46,843 bases of DNA from Desulfobulbus rhabdoformis (GCF_016919065.1 NZ_JAFFQA010000042.1:1-46843), one strand, 5' to 3'; positions 7,357 through 16,805 are shown, counted from the stretch's first letter. Made by a program: numbers and translations. Notes: generated from the letters alone by a model not told the origin.

Positions 7357-9684
7357 TCAGGACTCTTTCAAGGTTTTGTCTATGATCTCAACAAGTCCTT
7401 GATAGGTGTAGGGTTTAACGATGGCTGCCCGAAAACCATGCCCCCTGGCATCGGCCATGACCGGATCGTTTGAGTACCCGCTGCAAACAATAGCTTTTGC
7501 ATTCCGGTTAAAGGCCAACAGTTCCTGCACCGCCTCTTTCCCCCCCATTGCCCCTGGTATGGTCAGATCCATTATTACAATATCTATAGGGGTCCCGGCT
7601 TCCCAATTCTTTTTATACAACTCAAGCGCCTCGCCGCCATTTTCCGCGACAAACGGTGTATGTCCCATCTCTTTGAGCATAATTTCAACCATATCTCGGA
7701 CCAGTTCCTCATCGTCCATGATCATCACTCTCGCTTGCACGGTATCGGAAACGATTGGTGAGGGTGTTGAAGCAGGGGCTGCCTGAGGAATATGCGCGGG
7801 CAAATATATCGTGAAAATTGTTCCTCCATCGCTCTCGGAACGTACGGAGATATACCCGTCGTGTTTGGCAACAATCGAATGACAGATAGCGAGTCCAAGC
7901 CCGTTACCATCTACTTTGGTTGAAAAATATGGATCAAAGATCTTATCCATATCTGCAGCCGGAATACCTTTGCCACTGTCGGCAATGGATATGGCAACAT
8001 ATTTTTGCCCCTTGCCAAGGCGCAGATTCTCACTCTCCTCTCCAAAAATATTTCGGCAGGAGAGAACAATCTTCCCGCCCTCGGACATGGCCTCGCATCC
8101 GTTCATCAGAATATTCTGGATGACCTGGCTCATCTGGCCTTTATCGATTTTGGCTGGCCACAAATCCTGGGGAATATCAAATTGGCATGCCACCTTGCGA
8201 CCATCCAGGACAAATCCTGCAGCTTCTTTGATAAGGTTTTCCAGGGAAGAAACTTTTTTGATTGGGTCACCTCCTTTGGAAAAGGTGAGCAGCTGCTGGG
8301 TGAGTCTCTGTGCCCTGAGGGTGGTTTTCTCAACAATGGTCAACCGTTTTCGTATCCTCTCGTCTGTAAGGCCTGCATCCATTAAGCTCAGATTGATATT
8401 ACCTAAGATGATGGCGAGGATGTTGTTGAAGTCGTGGGCAATGCCACCTGCCAAGACACCTATGGACTCAAGTTTTCTGACTTTAAGCAGTTCCTGCTCC
8501 GTTTTAATTTGTTTGCTTATATCCCGAAAAACAAGAATAACGCCGATGATGTTCTGCTCCGCGTCTTTGATGGGGGCACCATTACCTGCAATGGTTACTT
8601 CTTTGCCGCTCTTGGATACCAATATTTCCTGCCTCTCCTCGCTGGTCATAGTGCCACTGGTCACTATCCGATCAACCATGTTTTTGACGGGGCGTCCTGT
8701 CTGCCGGTTAATCACACAGAAGACATCTTCAAGCGCATGGTCGATCACCTCTGTGCCGCGCCAGCCTGTCAGCTCCTCCGCCACCTTATTCATCAGGAGA
8801 ATACGGCCCGAGATATCGGTGGTGATGACTCCATCGCCAATGCTTATCAGGGTAACGGCCAGTTGCTCTTTTTCATGAGCCAGCGCTGCTTCTGCCTTTT
8901 TTCTTTCTCCGTTTTCCAGCTCCAGCTCATAGATCGTCTGCCTGATTGCTGCTCGCATATCCTGAAAGCTCTGCGCCAGCGAACTAATTTCATCATTGCC
9001 CTGAATAATGATTTTTTGGTCGAGATCGCCTTCGGCCATAGCCCGGGCGGCAATCGTTAAGCGGATAATCGGTTTGGTAAACCTGGCAATCACCGGAATG
9101 AAAAGTAAAAGAACGCAGAGGGTGACGCCCGTCATAATAAGGAGAAGAAGGGTGTGAAATTTTCGAGCTTCAGCGTATTTGATCTCAAGCGGAACTGCAT
9201 AGACTATCACCCATTGCCACTGCGGGAACCGACGAAACGTATAATGTTTGCGCTCCCCTCTGAACGCAAGGTTGAAGTCACCCCGCTCTGTTGCCAGGAA
9301 TCTTTTGAGAAAATCCCGAGTTGCAGCTTCAGCAGTGTTGTTCAGTAAAACCGGATGGAGGATGACATTGCCGTCGGTGTCAACAATAAATGGATAGATA
9401 GCAGGATGTTGCTGACTATAATAGCTCCGTTTCAGCTCTTTGATCGTGTCGGATTTGAAATCTGGAAGATACGCGTCCATAAGTCCGGTTTTTTTAAGCC
9501 GTTCATGGTGCTGGTGAAGAATGTTCCATATGGCGTCGATCTTTTCTCTGTAGAATGCATTTTTGCTGGTATCAATAATCTCCGTCAGTTCGCTGTCGGC
9601 AATGAGGAGTATGGCGACCGTGGAACAGAAAAAGGCGCCGACTATGAGAGAAAAGAGCTTTACCCTGATTGAGCTGAGTCTCAT
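7357..9684 (-). CDS. Hybrid sensor histidine kinase / response regulator
   Basis: 775 residues. Order: a TM helix (about 8-28), a periplasmic Cache-like sensor domain (35-175), a second TM helix (180-202), HAMP (205-257), coiled linker, PAS (270-395, SIGDGVITTDISGRILLMN), HisKA with the phospho-acceptor box GGIAHDFNNIL, HATPase with NGCEA, DSGKGIP and GNGLGLAI, then a C-terminal receiver domain (MIMDDEE, phospho-acceptor Asp in IVIMDLTIPG, Lys in IVKPY). It should sense a periplasmic signal and phosphorylate its own receiver; the output partner is not in the window. Its ATG overlaps the stop of the upstream binding-protein gene by four bases (9681-9684), so that protein is the likely signal-binding partner. 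Confidence 0.95.
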   Translation of the reverse strand: MRLSSIRVKLFSLIVGAFFCSTVAILLIADSELTEIIDTSKNAFYREKIDAIWNILHQHHERLKKTGLMDAYLPDFKSDTIKELKRSYYSQQHPAIYPFIVDTDGNVILHPVLLNNTAEAATRDFLKRFLATERGDFNLAFRGERKHYTFRRFPQWQWVIVYAVPLEIKYAEARKFHTLLLLIMTGVTLCVLLLFIPVIARFTKPIIRLTIAARAMAEGDLDQKIIIQGNDEISSLAQSFQDMRAAIRQTIYELELENGERKKAEAALAHEKEQLAVTLISIGDGVITTDISGRILLMNKVAEELTGWRGTEVIDHALEDVFCVINRQTGRPVKNMVDRIVTSGTMTSEERQEILVSKSGKEVTIAGNGAPIKDAEQNIIGVILVFRDISKQIKTEQELLKVRKLESIGVLAGGIAHDFNNILAIILGNINLSLMDAGLTDERIRKRLTIVEKTTLRAQRLTQQLLTFSKGGDPIKKVSSLENLIKEAAGFVLDGRKVACQFDIPQDLWPAKIDKGQMSQVIQNILMNGCEAMSEGGKIVLSCRNIFGEESENLRLGKGQKYVAISIADSGKGIPAADMDKIFDPYFSTKVDGNGLGLAICHSIVAKHDGYISVRSESDGGTIFTIYLPAHIPQAAPASTPSPIVSDTVQARVMIMDDEELVRDMVEIMLKEMGHTPFVAENGGEALELYKKNWEAGTPIDIVIMDLTIPGAMGGKEAVQELLAFNRNAKAIVCSGYSNDPVMADARGHGFRAAIVKPYTYQGLVEIIDKTLKES

Positions 9685-11642
9685 GGTATTTTCGCCTCCT
9701 CCCTCAAATCGTTCAGCAAGGTTGCTTTTTCAAGCAAATCAATGGGGAACTTAATGCCCAGCTTTTTTGCCAAATTCATGTTCAGAAAAAGCTTAGAGCT
9801 TTTGTTTGTTGTAACCGGGATATTTTTAACAGGGGTGCCGTGGAGGATGTATAATGCGGTATTACCGGCCCACCAACCTTGTTCCTCGGCTATTTTCACC
9901 TTGCCAAGAAGTGTGTAGCGCGCAGTCATGTCGCCAACGCACCCCGTGGGGATCACCGTATTTTCCTGAATAAACGAATATCCAAGATCCTCCTTCCAGC
10001 CTTGTATGATGGTGGGGGAAAACATGATGAGCATATCCACCGTCTTTTGGAGGCGAAGATAGGGTTGCTTCCAATGATGGAAATCAGCGACAAGCTCGCC
10101 ATCTGCAAAGCTCAGATGTAACTTTTCCTTAATATATTGAATTCCCTTCCTTTCGGTATACGTCTGCGCACCAATGTAGCCGACACGCCCTCCTCGGGCA
10201 TAGGGCCGCATCATCTCGATAGTCTCCAATATCGGACAGACCTCCACCATGCCGGTGATTGTGTCGGTTGGGAAGCCGTATACATCGACACTCCAGTTCA
10301 GACCGCAAAAAACGACCGGGATTGTCGAGTCTTTCAGATAGGGGAGGACCAGATATTTTGCTGCATTATCATCACTGATGACGATAATATCCGGCTTCCA
10401 CTCATCAATGATCGCTTTTGCCGCCAGGGCTGAGTGTTTTTTGAAGGCCTCAGAATGATGCAGCTTGGTGTCCATCCGAAAGACCTGCAGTTGCACCTCA
10501 CTGCCTGAATCATCGTATGTCCCCCCAATCTTTTTTGTAATATTGAGGGCTTTCAAAAGCCCCTTTTCAATCTCGTCGCTCCACCCATATCCGGAATGAT
10601 AGGAGTTGACATAGAGCAACTTTTTCTGTTCGGCACTGATTAAATGACTTGATTGTAGCAGCTCAAAAGGAAATTTAATGCCCATGCTCTTCGCCAGTTT
10701 CATATTCAGATACGGCTCCACCTGCTTATTCTCCGTTACGGGAAGAGCTTTTGGCGAAGCCCCTTCAAGGATGGCAAGGGCCGTTCGTGCGGCATAGCGC
10801 CCCTGCTCCTCGCCGACCTTTGCGTAGGTGAATAAGGCATAGTCCATGAGATATTTCTGCATTGCCGCGGTGGGCACCGAGGTGTTGTTCAAGACAAATT
10901 TCACCATGTCAAGGTGCTTGAATCCATGCACTGAGCGACATTCCTGGATGAGCACCATGTCGGTGTTCTTCTGCAGGTCGAGATACGCCTCTTTGAGTCC
11001 GTCAAAAGTATGGGCAAATCGGACCTTGAAGTCGGTGCCGAATCGTTTGACGATATTTTCATACTCCTTTCGTTCCGAAGCCGTATCAGAAGCCAGGTAA
11101 CCGATACGTTTGCCCTTGGCATACCGTTGCAAGGCTCCAAGTGTTTCCTCAACGAGTGCAACCTCAAGCATTCCCGTCACGTTATCGGCTGGAAAGCCGT
11201 AAACGGATCCGTCCCAGTTCAGACCACAGAAAACAACCGGGAGTGTTGTGTTGAGATAGTAGGGGGCGATCAGATATTTCGAGGCGATGTCATCGGATGC
11301 TATCAGGACATCCGGTTGCCAGGATTCAATCAGTTCCCGTGCCTGGAGAGCTACTTTTTGCTTGTATTCCTCCGACATGTGGCGCTTGGTATCCATCCTG
11401 AAAATTTTCAACTCAATATCCTGCCGGGAGTCAAGGACCGAGTGGATGCCGGTTGTTATATCATTACTCCAAATATATTCCGCATGATACGAGTCTACAA
11501 AGAGAACCTTCTTTTTGGGCGCAGCACTGCACAATGTCGGTCCCAGCATGCCGAACAAGACCACGAGCATCAGACAATACAGCCATATTCGATAAAATTT
11601 CGTGCGGTTGCGAAGGGCTAAACTTGTTTTTAGGGGAGTCAT
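9681..11642 (-). CDS. Periplasmic binding protein with two tandem ABC_sub_bind-type domains
   Basis: 653 residues. A signal peptide is clear (basic start, hydrophobic stretch to about residue 40, SAAPKKK). The mature part is two copies of one domain. Copy 1 (about 43-335) and copy 2 (about 340-640) share KKVLFVDSYH/KKLLYVNSYH, VFRMDTK/IFRMDTK, SDDIASKYL/SDDNAAKYL, PVVFCGLNW, VYGFP and ITGM/VTGM, and both end in an MNLAKKLGIKFP-type segment. The fold matches the ABC_sub_bind (TrpX-like) family, usually about 320 residues with one domain. No ABC permease or ATPase is adjacent; instead the gene overlaps a hybrid kinase gene, which suggests ligand sensing rather than import. Confidence 0.88.
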   Translation of the reverse strand: MTPLKTSLALRNRTKFYRIWLYCLMLVVLFGMLGPTLCSAAPKKKVLFVDSYHAEYIWSNDITTGIHSVLDSRQDIELKIFRMDTKRHMSEEYKQKVALQARELIESWQPDVLIASDDIASKYLIAPYYLNTTLPVVFCGLNWDGSVYGFPADNVTGMLEVALVEETLGALQRYAKGKRIGYLASDTASERKEYENIVKRFGTDFKVRFAHTFDGLKEAYLDLQKNTDMVLIQECRSVHGFKHLDMVKFVLNNTSVPTAAMQKYLMDYALFTYAKVGEEQGRYAARTALAILEGASPKALPVTENKQVEPYLNMKLAKSMGIKFPFELLQSSHLISAEQKKLLYVNSYHSGYGWSDEIEKGLLKALNITKKIGGTYDDSGSEVQLQVFRMDTKLHHSEAFKKHSALAAKAIIDEWKPDIIVISDDNAAKYLVLPYLKDSTIPVVFCGLNWSVDVYGFPTDTITGMVEVCPILETIEMMRPYARGGRVGYIGAQTYTERKGIQYIKEKLHLSFADGELVADFHHWKQPYLRLQKTVDMLIMFSPTIIQGWKEDLGYSFIQENTVIPTGCVGDMTARYTLLGKVKIAEEQGWWAGNTALYILHGTPVKNIPVTTNKSSKLFLNMNLAKKLGIKFPIDLLEKATLLNDLREEAKIP

Positions 11643-11949
11643 GTTTGCCTACTTTTTCCCGTGTAGCTTCCGGACAGACTTTCTCCATATACCTTCAAAA
11701 GGCTGAAAACATCCCAGATAAACTGAAGCAGAGTTTTTCTGCTGGCCGCAACTATCCCAAAGCAAATTTTAAAAAATTTCAGCGGAGATATGCTGTCACA
11801 AGCAAAATTTACTCCAGCCTGAAGAATTCAAAATAACCTTTAAATGTCGAGTTGTTACTCTTGTAAACGGCTCGTATAATCTTCCCTGCGAAGAGGGCAA
11901 TCCGAAAAAACTGGACAAAGATGGGGGGAGGAATCCTCTTTTTTCGGAC
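11643..11949. other. Intergenic region upstream of the sensor pair
   Basis: About 300 bases between the sensor operon and the truncated IS256-type transposase. It must carry the sensor operon promoter on the minus strand, but I see no clear consensus. The part 11890-11949 has no recognisable coding content. Confidence 0.35.
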
Positions 11950-12513
11950 TCATATCAAAGGATTTCGCTCTGGCGAGGATACAGCCGCGACTGTGGACGG
12001 GACCAACACCACGTGTTCAAATCTGCGTTGACTCCACTGCTCATGCTCTGTTTCCCAAAGACGCTTGCAACGGCTGATCGTAGTGGACGAAAGCCCAGCG
12101 GCATCCTTGCCAAGAAGAGCCTGAAGAGCTTCCTGGAAATCACCGGTAGATATCCCTTTGAGGTAAAGCCAAGGCAGCATTTCCTCAATGCTCTTGGTTT
12201 TTCGAAGATAGGGAGGCAAGAGTCCGGAATTAAATTTGACGCCTTTTCCCCGTTTATCCCGAACTTTTGGCCCCCTGACACTCACGGGGCCGACACCGGT
12301 TTGAATTTTACGTTCAGGTAAGCAGCCATTGCGAACTACCTGGCGACGGCCATTTGTATCGGTACATGCTGCATACTGTTGGAGGAAGTCATTCAGTTCG
12401 GCTTAGACAGCCTGCGCAATCAATTGGCGAGCACCGGTACGAAGTGAGTCAGTTAACGGATCCTCAGAAATCTCCCCTGGCTTTTTAAGGGGAATAATTT
12501 TACGTTCACTCAT
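11950..12513 (-). pseudogene. IS256-family transposase, truncated and with an internal stop
   Basis: The minus-strand ATG at 12513 begins MSERKIIPLKKPGEI and continues through LIAQAV, then a TAA where the family has a Glu codon (QAV-stop-AELNDFLQQ), then through NGCLPERKIQTGVGPV and VRGPKVRDKRG to QWSQRRFEHVV. That is the N-terminal third of an IS256 (Mutator-like) transposase. Similarity stops near 12005, before the first catalytic Asp region, and the remaining codons to 11950 look unrelated. The gene is therefore dead by nonsense mutation and 3' deletion. Only the right-hand end of the element seems present. Confidence 0.85.
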
Positions 12514-12593
12514 GACGTATCCTTTTTTGTAGGAATTAAGTTTTGGCGAACTGTTTCCAACAGGATACGTCATTTTTCTTTTAGCGCTCCCTC

Positions 12594-12616
12594 AAACACC
12601 ACTTTCGAGCATAACT
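12594..12616. repeat. 23-bp repeat, copy 1 (possible IS256-type end)
   Basis: A 23-bp sequence starting AAACACCACTTTCGAGC is found again, identical, at 17766-17788. Here it lies about 80 bases upstream of the truncated IS256-type transposase, where that element's outer inverted repeat would be expected. Confidence 0.6.
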
Positions 12617-12693
12617 TGCATAAACTTGCATGCTCCTAAACGCTAATAGCGAGCTCCTTTAAAAACGTGACCTGTCCCATCCATCTATTTTTT

Positions 12694-12726
12694 AAAATTT
12701 TTCTGATTATTTCGGATTTAGGGGAG
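12694..12726 (+). repeat. Left terminal inverted repeat of the 1.38-kb IS
   Basis: Pairs with 14043-14073. The core is TTTCTGATTATTTCGG followed by ATTTAGGGGAG. It contains the transposase stop codon (12707-12709, minus strand). Confidence 0.8.
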
Positions 12727-13951
12727 CCCCTCGAAATCCTCCAAGAGAGGAGGAAATCAAAAGGTTCTGTAGCCAGCAATCGTGATATCGACGCCCATTC
12801 AACTGTTCGGATGGACTTTTCAATCCAGCATGTTGTTTCACCGTTTTCGGGTTTTGCGGAGCAAAATTTTTGATGTGAGCCCAGCCCCGAATATTTTGCT
12901 CTGCTGCTTCCAGGGAACCGTGGAAATATCTCGTATTGTACATGTGGCGGTCCATTCCCTGCATTAACCGGTCAAGCATGTTGCTTGTTCTGTGACTTCC
13001 CCTGTGCTTGTATGCCATTGAATAATCAACGATATTGCTCTTGAGCTTTTTTAAAGGGGCTAGAATCACATCAGGATATGATTCGTATTGTGCTGTTTCC
13101 ACAAGTCTTCTGATTTTTTGGGAAAATGAACGCCTTGTGGTGGCTTGAAAACATTCCCAAAGCGCTGTTGCCACCTCGATGAATAGCTCCCTGTGTTTTT
13201 TCTTGGATCTGTCGCGTATCTTAATGTAAATATGCAGAAAACAGGACAAAATGCATATCGATGGAAAAAGGTTGCCAAATGCATTTTTGGTTGCTGCCCA
13301 GCCGTCTGTATTCACAGTCTTTGGGGAGTACTTCGGTTTTAGATCCAGAGCCTCTTGCTTGAAGGTGCTGTAGCCTCGCTCAAGGTCGGCATTGTCTGCC
13401 TTTTCGGTAACGGCGACACCGAGTATACAGCCTTCAGCCACAGTTGTTGGAATATAGCACTTTTTGCCCCGTATTTTCGTGTGCTTTTCGTCGGCAACGA
13501 GATGCGCTGGCAGCTTGGCCGGTTCCTTAATGGTAGTCCCGACGATACTGAATCGCCCCAAGTGGCTTTCAAGCCGATACCAAAACGATGCATTTCTGCC
13601 GAAAACATGTGCAAGTGCCCAAAACGGTATATCAAATTTTCGTAGAAACAGGGCGTTATCAATATCTTTGGTGAATGCTGTTTGATAGGGCATCACAAAC
13701 GATGGACGTATGGTAAAATTCGTATTTTCCACTTCTATCCGTCGTATCCGGATGTTGAGCCTTATTGAGACGTAACTGTCTTTCATCCGATAGCCATGCT
13801 GGATCTCAAGGGGAAAAATTTCCGGACATCTGGCTATCATATCATCTAATTGAGCACGAAATTTCTGAGGGCACTCTACAGTATCGACATAGGTTTTATT
13901 GCAAAAGGGTGTACATATTGTACGGTTGTTTCTTGGGGATGTTTTGGCCAT
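12707..13951 (-). CDS. DDE-type transposase of the 1.38-kb IS
   Basis: 414 residues and apparently intact. Candidate catalytic acids: Asp154 in LVADEKHTKIRG, Asp216 in VNTDGWAATKNAF, and an acidic residue in the conserved block TSNMLDRLMQGMDRHMYNT (Asp327) or in the following GSLEAAEQN helix. The C-terminus (RYHDCWLQNLLISSSLGG) resembles a group of transposases common in Desulfobacterota and cyanobacteria that I cannot place in a named IS family. Only one gene lies between the two inverted ends. The size and intact frame suggest the element could still be active. Confidence 0.88.
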   Translation of the reverse strand: MAKTSPRNNRTICTPFCNKTYVDTVECPQKFRAQLDDMIARCPEIFPLEIQHGYRMKDSYVSIRLNIRIRRIEVENTNFTIRPSFVMPYQTAFTKDIDNALFLRKFDIPFWALAHVFGRNASFWYRLESHLGRFSIVGTTIKEPAKLPAHLVADEKHTKIRGKKCYIPTTVAEGCILGVAVTEKADNADLERGYSTFKQEALDLKPKYSPKTVNTDGWAATKNAFGNLFPSICILSCFLHIYIKIRDRSKKKHRELFIEVATALWECFQATTRRSFSQKIRRLVETAQYESYPDVILAPLKKLKSNIVDYSMAYKHRGSHRTSNMLDRLMQGMDRHMYNTRYFHGSLEAAEQNIRGWAHIKNFAPQNPKTVKQHAGLKSPSEQLNGRRYHDCWLQNLLISSSLGGFRGAPLNPK

Positions 13952-14042
13952 CTATACGTACCATAGGTTATCAGGGTGGTTTTGACGTGGAAATCAAATT
14001 TTCCCATAATAATCAAATGGTTGTTTATGTCAAAGCATCCCC

Positions 14043-14073
14043 TCCCCTAAATTCGAAATAATCAGAAATTTTT
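14043..14073 (-). repeat. Right terminal inverted repeat of the 1.38-kb IS
   Basis: Inverted partner of 12694-12726. On the plus strand it reads TCCCCTAAATTCGAAATAAT followed by CAGAAATTTTT. Confidence 0.8.
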
Positions 14074-14163
14074 GGAGATCAACCTTTTCAGGAGATATCA
14101 CAATTCGGCAAATCCGATATTCCTGTGGTCGGGGTTGTATGAGTTACTTCCCCTATCTGGAGT

Positions 14164-14295
14164 ATGCACCACACTGCGGATAGGCTTGGGGTAAACGTTT
14201 ACTGGCTCAAGAAGAAGCTATTAAAAGAGCAAGGGGTACAGATAGAATCACTATCGGATCAGGAAAAAAATCAAAAAGGGGGGCGCCACCTCTGA
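14164..14295 (+). pseudogene. Short HTH-like fragment next to the IS
   Basis: An ATG at 14164 opens a 43-codon frame, MHHTADRLGVNVYWLKKKLL… ending RHL. The stretch TADRLGVNVYWLKKKL resembles the second half of a helix-turn-helix, as in the C-terminus of a larger regulator or transposase. There is no clear ribosome binding site and no upstream gene in frame. I read it as a gene remnant left beside the IS, with low confidence. Confidence 0.3.
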
Positions 14296-14330
14296 TACTG
14301 ATACTTTCGGTGCGGCAAGATTAGGATATT

Positions 14331-14363
14331 GCTGCGTAGCGGCAAACTTGCGCGCCACGCAGC
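14331..14363. terminator. Hairpin downstream of the catalase gene
   Basis: Stem GCTGCGT / ACGCAGC, extended inward by GC-rich imperfect pairing, lies 22 bases past the catalase stop on the minus strand. No strong T-run follows, so it may be a stabilising or Rho-type end. Confidence 0.4.
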
Positions 14364-14384
14364 ATATTGTCAGCAACAAATTGT

Positions 14385-15851
14385 TTACTTAGGAACTTTG
14401 CTCAGTGGGATATTCAGAGCCTTCGCCACGCCTGCGCCGTAGTCAGGGTCGGCTTTCAGGCAATTGCCGATGTGTCGGATTTTGATCATCTCCGGTGCAT
14501 CATCCATGGCCCGGGCTGTATTTCCAAAAAGGGCCTCCTGCTGCTCCTTAGTCATAAGGCGAAAAAGCTTGCCTGGTTGGGTATAGTAATCACTGTCATC
14601 TTCACGGGCATTCCAATGGGCTGCTGCACCACTTAACTCTAAAGGTGGCTCTGAATAATCGGGCTGCTCCTGCCATTCACCGTAGCTATTGGGCTCGTAG
14701 CTCAGGGTTGAACCATAGTTGCCATCCACCCGCATTAAACCGTCACGATGATAACTGTGAAAGGGGCAACGGGCTCTGTTTACCGGGATGAGATGGTGGT
14801 TGACACCTAATCGGTACCGTTGGGTATCGCCGTAGGAAAAAAGCCTGCCCTGAAGCATCTTGTCGGGGGAGAAGCTGATGCCCGGTACGACGCTGGCAGG
14901 ATTAAAGGCTGATTGCTCGACCTCGGCAAAATAATTCTCCGGGTTTTTGTTGAGTTCAAAATATCCTACCTCAATAAGCGGAAAATCTTTTTTGTACCAC
15001 ACTTTGGTTAAATCAAACGGATTGTAGGGAAGCTTCGTGGCCTCCTCTTCGGTCATGATTTGGACAAACATCGTCCAGCGTGGGAAATCGCCATTCTCGA
15101 TACTGTAGTAGAGGTCGCGTTGATTGCTTTCACGGCATTTGCCAATGACTGCCTCAGCTTCTGCATCGGTGAGGTTTTTGATGCCCTGTTGAGTGCGGAA
15201 ATGAAATTTGCACCAATAACGTTCATTATTGGCGTTGATAAAGCTAAATGTATGGCTACCGAACCCGTGCATATTGCGAAAACTTGCCGGAATACCACGG
15301 TCACTCATAACCACGGTTACTTGATGCAATGCCTCGGGCAGGGAAGTCCAGAAATCCCAGTTATTTTTCGCACTGCGGAGGTTGGTGCGAGGGTCACGAT
15401 GGACGACATGGTTCAGGTCTGGAAATTTGAGTGGGTCGCGTAAAAAGAAAACGGGAGTGTTATTCCCCACCAAATCCCAGTTACCTTCCTCAGTGTAGAA
15501 TTTAAGTGCAAAACCGCGGATATCACGCTCGGCGTCTGCGGCACCGCGTTCTCCGGCCACGGTGGAAAAGCGCGCGAACAATTCAGTTTTTTTCCCGATC
15601 TCAGAAAATATTTTAGCCCGGGTGTATCGGGTAATGTCGTGGGTAACCGTGAAGGTGCCGAAGGCTCCGGATCCCTTGGCGTGCATCCGTCGCTCGGGGA
15701 TTACCTCTCTATCGAAATGGGCCATTTTTTCGAGGTACCAGACATCCTGCAACAATTGTGGGCCACGGGGGCCGGCGGTCATAATGTTCTGGTTGTCAGG
15801 TACCGGAGCCCCGGCATTGGTGGTGAGGTTTTTTTTATTCTCGTCCATCAT
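14385..15851 (-). CDS. katA: Monofunctional heme catalase
   Basis: 488 residues from the ATG at 15851, chosen because AGAGG lies five bases upstream; a TTG 11 codons earlier lacks such a site. It is a small-subunit (clade 3-like) catalase. The distal His sits in ERRMHAKGSGAFG, the distal Asn in the NTPVFFLRDP/FRNMHGFGSHTF block, and the proximal heme-ligand Tyr in RLFSYGDTQRYRLG. It breaks down hydrogen peroxide in the cytoplasm. The ferritin-like gene lies upstream on the same strand (about 155-bp gap), and an XRE-cupin regulator diverges beyond it, so the three form an oxidative-stress group. Confidence 0.96.
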   Translation of the reverse strand: MMDENKKNLTTNAGAPVPDNQNIMTAGPRGPQLLQDVWYLEKMAHFDREVIPERRMHAKGSGAFGTFTVTHDITRYTRAKIFSEIGKKTELFARFSTVAGERGAADAERDIRGFALKFYTEEGNWDLVGNNTPVFFLRDPLKFPDLNHVVHRDPRTNLRSAKNNWDFWTSLPEALHQVTVVMSDRGIPASFRNMHGFGSHTFSFINANNERYWCKFHFRTQQGIKNLTDAEAEAVIGKCRESNQRDLYYSIENGDFPRWTMFVQIMTEEEATKLPYNPFDLTKVWYKKDFPLIEVGYFELNKNPENYFAEVEQSAFNPASVVPGISFSPDKMLQGRLFSYGDTQRYRLGVNHHLIPVNRARCPFHSYHRDGLMRVDGNYGSTLSYEPNSYGEWQEQPDYSEPPLELSGAAAHWNAREDDSDYYTQPGKLFRLMTKEQQEALFGNTARAMDDAPEMIKIRHIGNCLKADPDYGAGVAKALNIPLSKVPK

Positions 15852-16006
15852 TGCGTCCTCTTGTGCTATGGTTTTTACTCCCAATTGAAATAAAATAGTG
15901 CGCCATCCGAAATCTCACAGCCATCTTTCCGGTGTGTTACCTGCTTATCTGGTCCTGCGGATTTTATCCGTGCTAAAAAAACAGCAGCCCAATAGAATTG
16001 ATTTTT

Positions 16007-16507
16007 TTAGGAATGGTGGTGCAACATCATCTCGATATCTTCCTGAAGGGACTGGAGATCTTCTTCATGCTCGACTTCATCCTCAAGGATCAGCAGCGCC
16101 ATGTTGTATGTGATCGGATCCTTTTCACGGGATTCCATCATCATGTCGTTATAAACTGTGATGGCACATTGCTCCCCCTTGATGTTTTGTTCGAGCAGAC
16201 GCATGACAAAAGGATCCCCCGGGGCGTCGTAACCGCAATTGGTAAATTCGTACCACGCTTTGGGGCTTATAACCGGCTCGCCACCCAGCTGAATTATGCG
16301 GTTAGCAACCAAATCAGCATGACGTAACTCGTCAGTAGCATGTTGAAGCAGTTCTGCTATGACAGCCTCTTTCATTGGCCCTTTGGCGATTTTTGCTCCG
16401 AGCCAATACTGATAATAGGCCAGCCATTCGTCGGCAAACGCCTTGTTAAGTAGTGATACAATCTTCTCGGTATTGACGCCGACTATTTCTCTTCCTCTTG
16501 TTCCCAT
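16007..16507 (-). CDS. Ferritin-like diiron protein (bacterioferritin/Dps-like)
   Basis: About 166 residues. The start is taken at the second ATG (16507), eight bases from AGGAGG; the ATG at 16513 is only two bases from it. Diiron ligands of a four-helix ferritin are visible: Glu in FADEWLAYYQY, ExxH in TDELRHADL, Glu in LLEQNIKGEQCA, and ExxH in EDEVEHEEDL. It should bind and oxidise ferrous iron, which limits Fenton chemistry and fits its place next to catalase. Whether it forms a 12-mer (Dps-like) or 24-mer cannot be said. The C-terminus MLHHHS adds extra His residues. Confidence 0.88.
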   Translation of the reverse strand: MGTRGREIVGVNTEKIVSLLNKAFADEWLAYYQYWLGAKIAKGPMKEAVIAELLQHATDELRHADLVANRIIQLGGEPVISPKAWYEFTNCGYDAPGDPFVMRLLEQNIKGEQCAITVYNDMMMESREKDPITYNMALLILEDEVEHEEDLQSLQEDIEMMLHHHS

Positions 16508-16738
16508 AAACATCTCCTCCTATCTTGGTTTGGAAGGTAAGAATCAAAATTACCGACATATACGGTCATGGCAGTAAAATGCTTAAAATCTCAGGTCATT
16601 AATGAGTGTATAGATTAGTGAATATGGAGCCAATTCAAAAAAAAATGAATAAACAGTAAGTTGCAAAGCGGTTTCGCATCCGACACTCAATAGTTTTGGT
16701 AGTAATGAGAAGAGCAAATAGCGAAGGATTCTCACTTC

Positions 16739-16768
16739 TTGTTAACTTTAATTTCCATTTTGTATAAT
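16739..16768 (+). promoter_or_regulatory. Sigma-70-type promoter of the XRE-cupin gene
   Basis: TTGTTA (16739-16744), 18-base spacer, TATAAT (16763-16768), with a TG just before the -10. The start of transcription would fall near 16775, inside the inverted repeat described separately. Confidence 0.6.
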
Positions 16769-16771
16769 TTA

Positions 16772-16805
16772 GTGTGAATTTCGGACAATGCAACAAAATT
16801 CACAC
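16772..16805. promoter_or_regulatory. Operator-like inverted repeat upstream of the XRE-cupin gene
   Basis: Perfect 10-bp arms GTGTGAATTT and AAATTCACAC separated by 14 bases. It covers the expected transcription start just after the TATAAT at 16763-16768 and lies 38 bases before the XRE-cupin ATG, so autoregulation by that protein is the simplest reading. Confidence 0.6.

Larger units (their letters stand above)
12694..14073 (-). mobile_element. Complete insertion sequence, about 1.38 kb, family not assigned
   Basis: Two matching inverted ends bracket a single transposase gene. The left end (12694-12726) and the right end (14043-14073, read on the other strand) share the core TTTCTGATTATTTCG followed by A/G-ATTTAGGGGAG, 27 bases with one mismatch. 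The transposase stop codon lies inside the left inverted repeat. I could not identify a clear target-site duplication next to the ends. Confidence 0.85.
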
